Below are positions 7,910 through 16,569 of a stretch of 64,000 nucleotides of DNA, piece after piece. The notes beneath the pieces were generated by a model, which saw only the letters and a program-made list of their open reading frames with translations, was not told where the DNA came from and did not search any database. Source of the DNA: Actinomadura coerulea (GTDB taxonomy: Bacteria; Actinomycetota; Actinomycetes; Streptosporangiales; Streptosporangiaceae); the NCBI RefSeq assembly GCF_014208105.1, contig NZ_JACHMQ010000001.1:5766001-5830000 (forward strand). The letters run 5' to 3'. Each line of letters begins with the position of its first letter. Position 1 is the first letter of the stretch. The translations under genes were made by a program, and so were the position numbers.

Positions 7910-9016
7910 CTACTCGGCGGCGCCGAGGGAGATGGCCTCGTCGACCTCGCCCTTGCGGGCGGCGAGTTCGGTCGCGTAACGCTCCTCGTCGACCTTCTCG
8001 GCGATCTCCTCGTCCTGGCGCATCAGGGCTTCGAGGTCGGCCTTGGCGTTGTCGAGGACCCCCATGTCCTCGTAGGCGGCCTGCACCTTGTCGCCCCAGA
8101 GGCCCACATCCCGGACGCACGGGACGATGCGGCTGAAGAGCAGCGACTGATAAAGGGTGTACATGTCGGAGTTGTCGACGTACTCCATGCACCGCTCGAC
8201 CGGCATGTCGAGCTGCTCGAAGACCTCGCGGCCCTTGAAGCGGTCGCGCATCAGGTAGCAGCCCTCGACGACGAACTCCTCGCGCTCGGCCCGCTCCTTG
8301 TCGGTGAGCTCGGCGTAGTAGTCCTTGAGCGCGAGCCGCCCGAACGCGACGTGCCGCGCCTCGTCCTGCATGACGTACGCGAGAAGCTGCTTGACCAGCG
8401 GGTTGGTCGACATGTCCCGGTACAGCCCGAACGCGGCGAGGGCGAGGCCCTCGATCAGGACCTGCATGCCGAGGTAGGGCAGGTCCCAGCGGCTGTCCTC
8501 CAGCGACTCGGCGAGCAGCTTCGCCAGGTCCTGGTTGATCGGGTAGTACATGCCGATCTTCTCGTGCACGAACTTCGCGTACAGCTCGACGTGCCGCGCC
8601 TCGTCCATGGTCTGGGTGGCGGCGTAGAACTTCGAGTCCAGGTCGGGGACGGTCTGGACGATGCGCGCCGAGACGTTCAGCGCGCCCTGCTCGCCGTGCA
8701 GGAACTGGCTGAAGAGCCACGAGCCCTGGTGGCGGCCGAATTCGTCCTTTTCCTTCTGCCCCATCTTGTCCCAGATGTCGGATCCGAACAGCGGGTTGAA
8801 GTTCTCCGGCAGCCCGGCGATGTTGATCGGATCGACCTCAAGGTCCCAGTCGATGCGCTTCTGCGCGTCCCACTGCTTGTCCTTGCCCTTCTGGTACAGG
8901 TTCAGCAGCCGGTCGCGGCCCTCGTCGTACTCCCAGGTGAAGCGGGTGTCGCCCGCCATCGGGACGTTCCACGTGTCGGTCGGGACCGGCGTGGCGTAGA
9001 GGTCGTGGGAACTCAC
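7910..9016 (-). CDS. Ferritin-like diiron protein (R2/AurF-like superfamily)
   Basis: A 368-residue protein with a four-helix-bundle diiron site. Six ligands are in order: E109 (HGEQG), E139 and H142 (first DEARH), E189 (LIEGLAL), E219 and H222 (second DEARH). This E...ExxH...E...ExxH pattern is that of ribonucleotide reductase R2-like and related oxidases or N-oxygenases. I see no radical-subunit partner gene. The GTG start is chosen for the GGAGG seven bases upstream. It is the last gene of an apparent TetR - LURP-one - diiron series and has its own upstream palindrome at 9079-9105. Substrate unknown; an oxidative step on a lipid or small molecule is a guess. Confidence 0.85.
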   Translation of the reverse strand: MSSHDLYATPVPTDTWNVPMAGDTRFTWEYDEGRDRLLNLYQKGKDKQWDAQKRIDWDLEVDPINIAGLPENFNPLFGSDIWDKMGQKEKDEFGRHQGSWLFSQFLHGEQGALNVSARIVQTVPDLDSKFYAATQTMDEARHVELYAKFVHEKIGMYYPINQDLAKLLAESLEDSRWDLPYLGMQVLIEGLALAAFGLYRDMSTNPLVKQLLAYVMQDEARHVAFGRLALKDYYAELTDKERAEREEFVVEGCYLMRDRFKGREVFEQLDMPVERCMEYVDNSDMYTLYQSLLFSRIVPCVRDVGLWGDKVQAAYEDMGVLDNAKADLEALMRQDEEIAEKVDEERYATELAARKGEVDEAISLGAAE

Positions 9017-9078
9017 GGGGGGATCCTCCTCCAGGGGTGACGCCGCACGATCGCGACGCGGGTGTGCACCGCCCATGG

Positions 9079-9105
9079 CTTTACATACCTTCGTAACATG
9101 TAAAG
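9079..9105. promoter_or_regulatory. 27-bp palindromic operator candidate before the diiron gene
   Basis: CTTTACAT (9079-9086) and ATGTAAAG (9098-9105) are perfect 8-base arms around an 11-base spacer. The palindrome lies 63-89 bases upstream of the diiron gene start. It is strikingly AT-rich for this genome. A TetR-family gene sits two genes upstream on the same strand, so this may be the site where it acts. Confidence 0.55.
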
Positions 9106-9138
9106 GCCGGTTAAACCAGGGAGTCGCCGGAACGCGTT

Positions 9139-9170
9139 CGCCCGCGCCCCCCGGGCGGGGGGTGCGGGCG
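9139..9170 (-). terminator. Hairpin after the LURP-one-like gene
   Basis: A 14-base stem with one G-T wobble and a 4-base loop, starting 22 bases past the stop of the LURP-one-like gene. It separates that gene from the palindrome and promoter region of the diiron gene, which suggests the latter is transcribed on its own. Confidence 0.6.
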
Positions 9171-9191
9171 AGCGGGCGGCAGGGCCCGGGG

Positions 9192-9836
9192 TCAGCGGGA
9201 CTGGAGGGCGTCCAGGCCGACGGCCTGGGCGATGACGAGGCGGCGGTCCAGGCGCGGATCGTTGATCTCGACGATGTAGCGGTCGCGGAAGCCGAACTTC
9301 TTCTCGACGCTGAACACGACCTGGTCGCCGGCGTAGAAGTCGAAGTGGTACGGCCACGCGAACGGCAGGTTCTCGACGTAGGGGATGAACTGCCAGACAC
9401 GTCGCAGCACGGCGACGAGCTTGTTGCGCTCGCTGCCGGTCGTCAGGCCGAGGCCCGGCTGCTCCAGGTGCCAGGTGGAGGCGAGCAGCGACTTCTTGAA
9501 GTCCTTGCGGAACACCCCGATCGGCTGCCCGTGGGCGTCGGTGATGTCATAGGCCGACGCGAGGTCGATGCGCTTGCGCGCCTTGAACCCGAGGATCGGG
9601 CGGGTCTTGGAGTCGTCCGAGTACAGGGTGACCTGCTCCTTGAACGCCAGCCGCTTCTGCTGCGCGAAGGCGAGCAGCTCGCCCTCCCCGCCGTCCGGCC
9701 CCTCCGCGTGCACCTCGTACTGGTTCACCATCAGGCGCACCCGCTGCCGGATCAGCAGCTTGCGCTGTGCCTGGAGTCTTTCCTCGTCCAGCGAACTCAC
9801 CCGTTCCGTGTCGGTTTGCGGAGGGGAGTCTGCCAT
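9192..9836 (-). CDS. LURP-one-related / phospholipid-scramblase-like protein
   Basis: A 214-residue protein of the LOR/scramblase fold. The family features are a 12-stranded barrel predicted from alternating segments and the phrases ITDAHGQPIGVFRKDF and FDFYAGDQVVFSVEKKFG. The C-terminal strand reads DRYIVEINDPRLDRRLVIAQAVGLDAL. Bacterial members are of unknown function; the eukaryotic ones bind membranes or lipids. The start is supported by AAAGGGAC five bases upstream. The gene begins 47 bases after the TetR gene and is probably co-transcribed with it. Pairing with a diiron protein hints at a lipid-related role, which is inference. Confidence 0.8.
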   Translation of the reverse strand: MADSPPQTDTERVSSLDEERLQAQRKLLIRQRVRLMVNQYEVHAEGPDGGEGELLAFAQQKRLAFKEQVTLYSDDSKTRPILGFKARKRIDLASAYDITDAHGQPIGVFRKDFKKSLLASTWHLEQPGLGLTTGSERNKLVAVLRRVWQFIPYVENLPFAWPYHFDFYAGDQVVFSVEKKFGFRDRYIVEINDPRLDRRLVIAQAVGLDALQSR

Positions 9837-9883
9837 AGCAAGTCCCTTTCATCCGGCGTTTCCGGATGCGTCCGACGTCCGGG

Positions 9884-10507
9884 TCAGGACTCCTGGATGT
9901 GCGCGGCGAGGTACCCGTGGATCAGCCGCTCGGCCTCGGCGACGATCCGCGGGTCGCCCTCCGGGCTGCGCCGGAACGCCATCTTCAGCACGGCGTCGCC
10001 GGCCTCGACCGAGATGGCGAGCGCGGTGGCGAGGCCGGGGGTGTCCTGGACGCCGAAGGTGTCCACGATCATCCGGCGGAGCCGGTCGGCGACCACCGCG
10101 TTGTTGTCGGCGTCGGAGTCGAGCAGGTTGACGTCGGCGACGTCGCCGAAGCGCAGCACCCGGAAGCCGGGCACGGTGCGGTGCATCTCCACGAAGATCT
10201 CGATGATCGCGCCGACGGTGTCGGACCAGTCGCCGAACCTGCCCGCGGAGAGCCGCGCCGAGATCCGGTCGCCGAACTCCTCCAGGTTGCGCAGCGCGAG
10301 CGCCTGCGCGACCGCGCGCTTGTCGGGGAAGAACTGGTACACCGAGCCGATCGCCACCTCGGCGCGCTGGGCGATGCGCGTGGTGGTCAGGCCGTCGTAG
10401 CCGTCCTCGTCCAGGATCTCGGCGCAGGCGTCCAGCATCCGCTGGACGCGTTCGGCGCTGCGGCGCTGGGCGGGACGGCGGCGGAGCGGGGTTCGGATCT
10501 CGGTCAC
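9884..10507 (-). CDS. TetR/AcrR-family transcriptional regulator
   Basis: A 207-residue regulator with an N-terminal helix-turn-helix (about residues 20-65, RIAQRAEVAIGSVYQFFPDKRAV) and an all-helical ligand domain. The GTG at 10507 is preferred: GGAGGG lies 11 bases upstream, and the longer frame from 10558 adds a non-conserved leader. It lies at the head of the LURP-one and diiron genes, so it probably controls them, perhaps through the 27-bp palindrome at 9079-9105. The helix QRMLDACAEILDEDGYDGLTTT is typical of actinobacterial regulators of lipid-related genes. Confidence 0.9.
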   Translation of the reverse strand: MTEIRTPLRRRPAQRRSAERVQRMLDACAEILDEDGYDGLTTTRIAQRAEVAIGSVYQFFPDKRAVAQALALRNLEEFGDRISARLSAGRFGDWSDTVGAIIEIFVEMHRTVPGFRVLRFGDVADVNLLDSDADNNAVVADRLRRMIVDTFGVQDTPGLATALAISVEAGDAVLKMAFRRSPEGDPRIVAEAERLIHGYLAAHIQES

Positions 10508-10656
10508 CTGGCCATTGTCCCTCCCGCGCGGGGGTGCCGAGCATGCACTGCGTGCCATACCTCTGGGTCGCGGGAGTCTTCCGCCCGCACCACCCCGCCA
10601 CTAATATCCGAAGGCTATTCGCATTTTCGGTCGGACCATGGGGGAAGGAAGCGCGG

Positions 10657-11961
10657 ATGGGTCTTCCGGAGGACTTCCGCTGGGGCGTCGCCACCGCCGC
10701 CTACCAGATCGAGGGCGCGGTCGGGGAGGACGGGCGGGGACCGTCCACCTGGGACACGTTCTCCCACACGCCCGGACGGACCCGCGACGGCCACACCGGC
10801 GACGTCGCGTGCGACCACTACCACCGCTGGCCGGAGGACGTCGCGCTGATGGCGGGCCTCGGCGTCGACGCCTACCGGTTCTCGATCGCGTGGCCGCGCG
10901 TGCAGCCCTCCGGGAGCGGCGCCGTCAACGCCGAGGGCCTCGACTTCTACGACCGGCTGGTGGACGGCCTGCTCGCCGCCGGCATCGCGCCCGCCGCCAC
11001 CCTCTACCACTGGGACCTCCCGCAGCCGCTCGAAGACGCCGGCGGCTGGATGGAGCGTGACACCGCCTACCGGTTCGCCGAATTCTCCTACCTGGCGGCC
11101 GAGCGCCTCTCCGACCGCGTCGACATGTGGATAACCCTGAACGAGCCCGTGGTCGTCACCGCCTACGGCTACGCGTTCGGGGTCTACGCCCCGGGCAGGA
11201 CGCTCCTGCTCGACGCGCTGCCCACAGCCCACCACCAGCTCCTCGGCCACGGCCTCGCCGTCAACGCCCTCCGCAGCCGGGGGGCGCGCACGGTCGGGCT
11301 CACCAACCACTACTCCCCGGCCTGGGCGGCCTCCCCCGCCGACCGGCCCGCCGCCGACGCCTTCGACGCGTTCATGAACCGGCTGTTCACCGACCCCGTC
11401 CTGCTCGGCCGCTACCCCGACCTGATGGGGGACGCGCCGTTCATCCGCTCCGAGGACATGTCGGTCATCGCCTCCCCCATCGACTTCCTAGGGGTGAACT
11501 ACTACAACCCCACGCGGATCGCGACCCCGGCCGAGGGCCCGCTGCCGTTCGACATCGTGGACATCACCGAGTACCCGACGACGGGGATGGGCTGGCCGAT
11601 CGTGCCCGACGCCCTCCTGTCGCTGCTGCGCACCCTCGACTCCCGCTACGACCTGCCGCCGCTCTACATCACCGAGAACGGCTGCTCGTTCGCCGACGAG
11701 CCCGGTCCCGGCGGCGCCGTGGACGACCCGTCCCGCATCGAGTTCATGGACGCCCACATCGCGGCCGTGCGCACCGCCGTCGACGAGGGAGTCGACGTCC
11801 GCGGCTACTTCGCCTGGTCGCTGCTGGACAACTTCGAATGGGCGGAGGGCTACCACCCCCGCTTCGGGCTGGTCCACGTCGACTACGAGACGCAGAAGCG
11901 CACGCCGAAGACGTCCTACGGCTGGTACCGGGACCTCATCGCGTCGTCCAAGGGTCGCTGA
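10657..11961 (+). CDS. GH1 beta-glucosidase
   Basis: A 434-residue glycoside hydrolase family 1 enzyme. It shows the N-terminal FRWGVATAAYQIEGA block, the acid/base Glu in TLNEP (E163), the nucleophile Glu in YITENG (E340), and the C-terminal FAWSLLDNFEWAEGY block. GH1 enzymes split beta-linked disaccharides such as cellobiose in the cytoplasm. No signal peptide is present, which fits intracellular use of imported sugars. The ATG at 10657 follows GGAAGGA. No sugar ABC transporter or LacI regulator lies nearby, so the inducer is unknown. Only 35 bases separate it from the MarR gene downstream. Confidence 0.96.
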   Translation: MGLPEDFRWGVATAAYQIEGAVGEDGRGPSTWDTFSHTPGRTRDGHTGDVACDHYHRWPEDVALMAGLGVDAYRFSIAWPRVQPSGSGAVNAEGLDFYDRLVDGLLAAGIAPAATLYHWDLPQPLEDAGGWMERDTAYRFAEFSYLAAERLSDRVDMWITLNEPVVVTAYGYAFGVYAPGRTLLLDALPTAHHQLLGHGLAVNALRSRGARTVGLTNHYSPAWAASPADRPAADAFDAFMNRLFTDPVLLGRYPDLMGDAPFIRSEDMSVIASPIDFLGVNYYNPTRIATPAEGPLPFDIVDITEYPTTGMGWPIVPDALLSLLRTLDSRYDLPPLYITENGCSFADEPGPGGAVDDPSRIEFMDAHIAAVRTAVDEGVDVRGYFAWSLLDNFEWAEGYHPRFGLVHVDYETQKRTPKTSYGWYRDLIASSKGR

Positions 11962-11996
11962 CGGACCCGGCGGGCGGCCGCTTCTACCCTGGTCGC

Positions 11997-12401
11997 ATGT
12001 CCGTCGAACTGCAGGAACTCGCGAGAGCGGTCAGGCAGGCCCACCACCGGCAGCACCGTGCGCTCGACAGCCGCCTCGCCGCCGCCGGCACCACGCCCGC
12101 GCAGTGGGACGGCCTGCGCGCGATCGGCCGCGCTCCCGGGGCGTCCGCCCGCGCCCTGGCGGCGGAGACGTTCCAGAGCGAGCAGGCGTTCGGGACGCTC
12201 GCCGGACGCCTGGCCGCCCAGGGGCTGATCGACCGGCGCCCGGGCCGGAACCGCAGCGTCGAGCACCACCTCACCCCCGCCGGTGAGAAGCTCCTCGCCA
12301 CCGGCCGGCAGATCGTCGACGAGGTCCTCGCCGAGCTCTTCGCGCCCCTGCCCGAGGACGACCGCGCGGCCCTCCTCGCCCTGCTGCTGCGCCTCTCCTG
12401 A
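11997..12401 (+). CDS. MarR-family transcriptional regulator
   Basis: A 134-residue regulator with the MarR winged helix: TPAQWDGLRAIGRAP, then the recognition-helix region ALAAETFQSEQAFGTLAGRLAAQGLIDRR, then the wing with RNRSVEHHLTPAG. The short spacing behind the beta-glucosidase gene suggests co-transcription or a weak local promoter. No ribosome-binding site is obvious, so the start (ATG, MSVELQEL) rests on family length. Target genes are unknown. Confidence 0.88.
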   Translation: MSVELQELARAVRQAHHRQHRALDSRLAAAGTTPAQWDGLRAIGRAPGASARALAAETFQSEQAFGTLAGRLAAQGLIDRRPGRNRSVEHHLTPAGEKLLATGRQIVDEVLAELFAPLPEDDRAALLALLLRLS

Positions 12402-12425
12402 CCGCCGTGCGGCATGCTGATGCGC

Positions 12426-12734
12426 ATGGACACTCCTGAGACACTCGCGGACGTGCGCGCGCGGATCGACGCCATCGACGGGCGGCTCGTCCGGCTGCTG
12501 GCCGAACGCGAGGGGCTGGTGCGCGCGGCCGCCGCCTTCAAGCGCGACGAACAGGGCGTCCGCGCGCCCGACCGGGTCGAGCGGGTCGTCGCGCTGGCGC
12601 GCGAGAGGGCCGCGGACGCCGGGCTCTCGCCCGAGGTCGCCGAGACGGTGTGGCGCGCGATGATCGGCGCGTTCATCGACCTGGAGCTGGACGAGCACGC
12701 GACACGCCGCGGGTGGTCGCGGGCGGCGGATTAG
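12426..12734 (+). CDS. Chorismate-mutase-like protein (AroQ type)
   Basis: A 102-residue all-helical protein of the AroQ/chorismate mutase type II family: VRARIDAIDGRLVRLLAERE is the hallmark first helix. The following AAFKRDEQGVRAPDRVERV holds the active-site Lys and Arg positions, and a third helix ends in AFIDLELDEH. It may convert chorismate to prephenate or be an isochorismate-pyruvate-lyase-like relative. In-frame ATGs at 12414 and 12420 are alternatives; none has a good ribosome-binding site, and 12426 gives the usual N-terminus. No other shikimate gene is adjacent. Confidence 0.82.
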   Translation: MDTPETLADVRARIDAIDGRLVRLLAEREGLVRAAAAFKRDEQGVRAPDRVERVVALARERAADAGLSPEVAETVWRAMIGAFIDLELDEHATRRGWSRAAD

Positions 12735-12798
12735 AAACAGGGCCGCGGCGCGTTGAAGCAGGTGGACCCAGCCCCCCGACCAAGGAGGACGCTCCCCG

Positions 12799-12996
12799 AT
12801 GGCCCTCAAGCGACCGTCCTTCCTGCCGTCCCTGGACGAGCTCGAACAGCAGGCCCAGAGCAGGTCGTCCCAGCGCGGGCGCCCCGGCTCCCACTTCGAC
12901 CACCCCACCGCGAAGGCCCTGTTCGTGGCCGTCCTGGCCGTGACCGTCATCGCCCACGTCGTCGGCGGCATCGTCTTCCTCGTCCTGGGCCACTGA
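12799..12996 (+). CDS. Small membrane protein of unknown function
   Basis: A 65-residue protein with a polar N-terminal half and one C-terminal transmembrane helix (about residues 40-63, LFVAVLAVTVIAHVVGGIVF). An ideal AAGGAGG lies about ten bases before the ATG. I do not assign it to a family with a known role. It stands alone between the chorismate-mutase-like gene and the acetyltransferase gene. Confidence 0.75.
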   Translation: MALKRPSFLPSLDELEQQAQSRSSQRGRPGSHFDHPTAKALFVAVLAVTVIAHVVGGIVFLVLGH

Positions 12997-13129
12997 CCCG
13001 CCGGTCAGGCCAGGAAGTCCGGGACGGTTCGCGCGTAGCGAGCGGGATCGTCCGACCACGGGTCGTGCGCCTTCGCCCGCAATGACAAAACAAGGTGCCG
13101 GGGACGGGCGGAAGGGCCATGGTGAAGGG

Positions 13130-13777
13130 ATGCTGGTCGATCACTTCCCGCCGCTCGGGTTGCGGCTGACGACACCGCGGCTGGAGCTGCGCCTGCCCTC
13201 GCCCGAGGAACTCGCCGCGCTGGCCGACCTCGCCGCCGAGGGCGTCCACGACCCGGAGACGATGCCGTTCATGGTGCCCTGGACGGACCGCCCGCCCGCC
13301 GAGGTGGCGCGGGGCGTCGTCCAGCACCACTGGAAGACGCTCGCGGAATGGACTCCCGAGAAGTGGGAGCTCGACCTCACCGTGTTCCATGAGGGCGAAG
13401 TCGTCGGGCAGCAGACTCTGTGGGCGCACGACCTCGTCGTCCTCCGGCAGGTCGAGACCGGCTCGTGGCTCGGCCGGCGCCACCAGGGCCAGGGCATCGG
13501 CACGGAGATGAGAGCGGCCGTCCTGCATCTGGCCTTCGCGGGCCTGGACGCCGAGGAGGCCGCCTCCGCCGCCTTCGAGGACAGCCACGCCTCGAACGCG
13601 GTGTCGCGCAAGCTCGGGTACCAGCCCAACGGCATCGAACGCCACGTCATCCGCGGGGCGGTGACCGTCGAACAGCGGTACCGGCTGACCCGGGCCGACT
13701 GGGAACGCCACCGCACCGTCCCCGTCACCATCGAGGGCCTCACCCCCTGCCGGACGATGCTGGGGCTCCCGAGATGA
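13130..13777 (+). CDS. GNAT-family N-acetyltransferase
   Basis: A 215-residue acetyltransferase of the RimJ/RimL-like group. It shows LGLRLTTPRLELRLP at the start, the acetyl-CoA loop in RRHQGQGIGTEMR (about residues 121-133), and the following helix with AVLHLAF and ASNAVSRKLGY. The substrate may be a protein N-terminus or a small amine. The ATG at 13130 has GGTGAAGGG just upstream; an in-frame ATG 48 bases earlier is less likely. Its stop overlaps the next start as ATGA, so it is translationally coupled to the methyltransferase gene. Confidence 0.88.
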   Translation: MLVDHFPPLGLRLTTPRLELRLPSPEELAALADLAAEGVHDPETMPFMVPWTDRPPAEVARGVVQHHWKTLAEWTPEKWELDLTVFHEGEVVGQQTLWAHDLVVLRQVETGSWLGRRHQGQGIGTEMRAAVLHLAFAGLDAEEAASAAFEDSHASNAVSRKLGYQPNGIERHVIRGAVTVEQRYRLTRADWERHRTVPVTIEGLTPCRTMLGLPR

Positions 13778-14535
13778 CGGAGCGGACGTTCGACGACCTG
13801 GTCGCCGAGGCCGGGACGGTGTCCGTGGCGGGCTGGGACTTCTCCTGGCTGGAGGGCCGCGCGACCGAGCAGCGCCCGTCCTGGGGGTACCAGCGGCTGA
13901 TGAGCGAGCGGCTGGGCCGGGCGCGGGCGGCGCTCGACATCGAGACGGGCGGCGGGGAGGTGCTCGCGGGCGCCGCGGAGTTCCCGCCCGCGATGGCGGC
14001 GACCGAGTCGTGGCCGCCGAACATCGCGAAGGCCACGCGCCTCCTGCACCCCAGGGGCGCCGTCGTCGTCGCCGGCTCCGGCGAGTCGCGGCTCCCCTTC
14101 GCCGACGAGGCGTTCGACCTGGTCGTCAGCCGCCATCCGGCCACCGTCCGGTGGGCCGAGATCGCGCGTGTCCTCGTCCCGGGCGGGACCTACCTCGCCC
14201 AGCATGTCGGCCCGGCGAGCGTCTTCGAGCTGACCGAGTTCTTCCTCGGCCCCCAGCCCGAGGCCCGCCACGCACGGGACCCCGAAGTCGAGAGCGCCGG
14301 GGCCCGGGCCGCGGGGCTCGACATCACGGACCTGCGTTCCGAGCGCCTCCGCATGGAGTTCTTCGACATCGGCGCGGTCGTCTACTTCCTGCGCAAGGTC
14401 ATCTGGATCGTCCCCGGCTTCACCGTCGACGCCCACCGCGACCGCCTGCGCGACCTGGACGAGCGGATCCGGCGCGACGGCGTCTTCACCGCCCATTCGT
14501 CCCGCACCCTCATCGAGGCCCGCAAGCCGTCGTGA
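13774..14535 (+). CDS. Class I SAM-dependent methyltransferase
   Basis: A 253-residue protein with a class I methyltransferase core. Motif I is in RAALDIETGGGEVL (about 50-63), an acidic strand end follows, then RLPFADEAFDLVVSRH (motif II/III region, about 105-120), and IARVLVPGGTYLAQHVG. The start overlaps the GNAT stop (ATGA). The pair may modify one target together, but the substrate is unknown. The C-terminal part contains FFDIGAVVYFLRK, seen in many actinobacterial members of this group. Confidence 0.88.
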   Translation: MTERTFDDLVAEAGTVSVAGWDFSWLEGRATEQRPSWGYQRLMSERLGRARAALDIETGGGEVLAGAAEFPPAMAATESWPPNIAKATRLLHPRGAVVVAGSGESRLPFADEAFDLVVSRHPATVRWAEIARVLVPGGTYLAQHVGPASVFELTEFFLGPQPEARHARDPEVESAGARAAGLDITDLRSERLRMEFFDIGAVVYFLRKVIWIVPGFTVDAHRDRLRDLDERIRRDGVFTAHSSRTLIEARKPS

Positions 14536-14545
14536 GGCGGGCGCG

Positions 14546-15601
14546 CTAGGCGGCGCTCAGGCGGTACGCGGTGCCGGTGCTGCCCTGCACCCAGGCGTCG
14601 GGCAGGGCTCCGGCCAGCGCGTGCTGGGCGCGCCAGCCGGTGCAGTGCCCCGGGACGACGAGGCCCGGCGCGAGGTCGGTGAGGGCCGCGACGGTGGGCG
14701 GGATGACCGGTTCGAAGGCCGGACCGCCGAGATGCAGCCCGCCGAGGAGCGCGTGCAGTTCGCCGACCCCCGTCAGCCGCTGCGCGTGCCGGACGATGTT
14801 GATCGCGCCCGCGTGGCCGCAGCCGGTCAGCACGACCAGCCCGCGGCCCCGGACATGGACGACGAGCGCCTGGTCGTCGAGGACGAGCGGGTCGTGCGCC
14901 CACTCCCCGCCCGTCCAGGCCTGGTGCGGGGGCGGCATGCCGTGCTCGAACTCGGTCGTCCGGTCCACCTCGCCGGTGATCAGGACGCTGCCGTCCAGGA
15001 GCAGCGAGGGCTCGCGGCGCTCGATGACCTGGAAGCCCTCCCCGTCCAGCGCCCGCCTGCTCAGCGTGGGCAGCTCCTCGGCGTCCCGCCCGGGCACGGC
15101 GAGGCGGCGCCTCGTCCAGACCAGCGGATGCAGCACCATCGGCATCGACCGCACGCCGAGCAGGCCCACCATCCCCGCCAGCCCGCCCGCGTGGTCGAAA
15201 TGGCCGTGGCTGAGCACGACGCCCTGGACGTCACCGAGGTCGATGCCGAGCCTGTCGGCGTTCGTGACCATCGCGTCGGGCGACCGGCCGGTGTCGAACA
15301 GCAGGGTGGTGGAGCGCCCGGCCCGGCGCACCGTGACCAGCGCCGAGAAGCCGTGCTCGGCGATCATGCCCGCGGTGGTGCGGCCGCCCTCGAACTGGGG
15401 CGCCGCCACGACGCCCGCGCCCCCGCCCGCCCGGCGGATCCGCTCGTCGTCTCCCAGCAGGGCGTCGTAGACGTTGTCGACCAGGGTGACGATCTCTACC
15501 TCGTCCACCGGCTCCAGCGCGACGGGATCGACCGCCGCGCCCCTCACCGGGCGCGGCGCCGACGCCGCCGCCTCCCCCGTCCCGCCACCGGTCTCGCACA
15601 T
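14546..15601 (-). CDS. MBL-fold metallo-hydrolase
   Basis: A 351-residue metallo-beta-lactamase-fold protein. The metal motif is SHGHFDHAGG (HxHxDH), with further His ligands in TGCGHAGAINI and PGHCTGW. The layout resembles the dihydropterin-ribofuranosylaminobenzene-phosphate-synthase-like subgroup, whose bacterial members are mostly unassigned hydrolases. The start is uncertain: ATG at 15601 is used, but a GTG at 15637 is possible, and neither has a strong ribosome-binding site. It converges with the methyltransferase gene with about 10 bases between stops. Confidence 0.85.
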   Translation of the reverse strand: MCETGGGTGEAAASAPRPVRGAAVDPVALEPVDEVEIVTLVDNVYDALLGDDERIRRAGGGAGVVAAPQFEGGRTTAGMIAEHGFSALVTVRRAGRSTTLLFDTGRSPDAMVTNADRLGIDLGDVQGVVLSHGHFDHAGGLAGMVGLLGVRSMPMVLHPLVWTRRRLAVPGRDAEELPTLSRRALDGEGFQVIERREPSLLLDGSVLITGEVDRTTEFEHGMPPPHQAWTGGEWAHDPLVLDDQALVVHVRGRGLVVLTGCGHAGAINIVRHAQRLTGVGELHALLGGLHLGGPAFEPVIPPTVAALTDLAPGLVVPGHCTGWRAQHALAGALPDAWVQGSTGTAYRLSAA

Positions 15602-15702
15602 GGCGGCAGCCCAACCGCCGCCCCGCACGCGGCCCACCTACCGGTCGCAGGCGGCGAGTACATCACCGACGCCGGCTGGACGGCCGTGGCCCGCGAGGAC
15701 GG

Positions 15703-16464
15703 CTAGCCGTTGCGTCCCGTGAGGTCGGCCTCGATCCCGTAATGGTCGGACAGGACGGTCGAGCGCCCGCCGGGAAGGCGGACCTTCTCCTTGAACACCA
15801 GGCGCGTCTTCGCCTCGATGCCCGGCCTGACCAGGAGCTGGTCGATGGCGCCGATCTCGGCGTACTCGGGGCGGAAGGTCGGTTCGGTGTCGCCGCCGAA
15901 AGCATCCCGCAGGCCGGTGTCCGAAATGAAGTCCGCGAGGTCGGGGGAATCGCGGGGGACGTTGAAATCGCCCATCACCACCATCGGTTCCGCCTTCGGA
16001 ATCCGGTTGACCGCCGCCGCCAGCCGGCGCAGCTCCGCCTTCTCGACCCGCGTGTAGACGTTGGACGGGGACCAGTCCATGTCCAGGTTCGCCGAGAGGT
16101 GGGTGTTCACCACGGTGAGGTGACCGCCGGGGAGGCGGACCCGGGTGAACAGGGCGCCCTTGCCCAGCAGCCATTCAGGACGCGCCGGCCTGGCAGGTAT
16201 GTACGCCCGGAAATGGCTTCGCGTCACCGGATGGCGGGAAAAGGTCACCAGTCCGCCGCGGACGAGCGGGAACATCGGGACGTAGGAGACGTGCGGATAC
16301 GAGATAGCGGCGCGCCGCAGCAGCCGCAGGACCCGCCACGAGATGACCTCCTGCAGGCAGACGACGTCGTAGTCCGACCGCTCGATCGTCTCGGCGAGGA
16401 CGCCCATCCGCGCTCGGGCCTCGCCTTTGAAAAGGGTGTTGAACGTGAGGACGCGCGCCTGCAT
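15703..16464 (-). CDS. Endonuclease/exonuclease/phosphatase-family phosphodiesterase
   Basis: A 253-residue protein of the DNase I-like EEP superfamily. It has LTFNTLFK at the start, the metal Glu in VVCLQEV, NTHLSA, GDFNVPRDSP (catalytic Asp/Asn) and SDHYGIEA at the end (catalytic His). These residues are complete, so an active phosphodiesterase is expected. The closest-looking subgroup is sphingomyelinase-like, but nucleic acid or inositol phosphate substrates are also possible. No signal peptide is present. ATG at 16464 is preferred; a GTG nine bases upstream is an alternative. Confidence 0.87.
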   Translation of the reverse strand: MQARVLTFNTLFKGEARARMGVLAETIERSDYDVVCLQEVISWRVLRLLRRAAISYPHVSYVPMFPLVRGGLVTFSRHPVTRSHFRAYIPARPARPEWLLGKGALFTRVRLPGGHLTVVNTHLSANLDMDWSPSNVYTRVEKAELRRLAAAVNRIPKAEPMVVMGDFNVPRDSPDLADFISDTGLRDAFGGDTEPTFRPEYAEIGAIDQLLVRPGIEAKTRLVFKEKVRLPGGRSTVLSDHYGIEADLTGRNG

Positions 16465-16569
16465 GGCGGCCACTCTATGTCACCGCGTTGCCCATCGCGG
16501 TGGCGCCTTCCGATACTGGGCCCACGACCGGACCGCAATACCGGGCACGCTGGACGAGAAAGGTACTGC

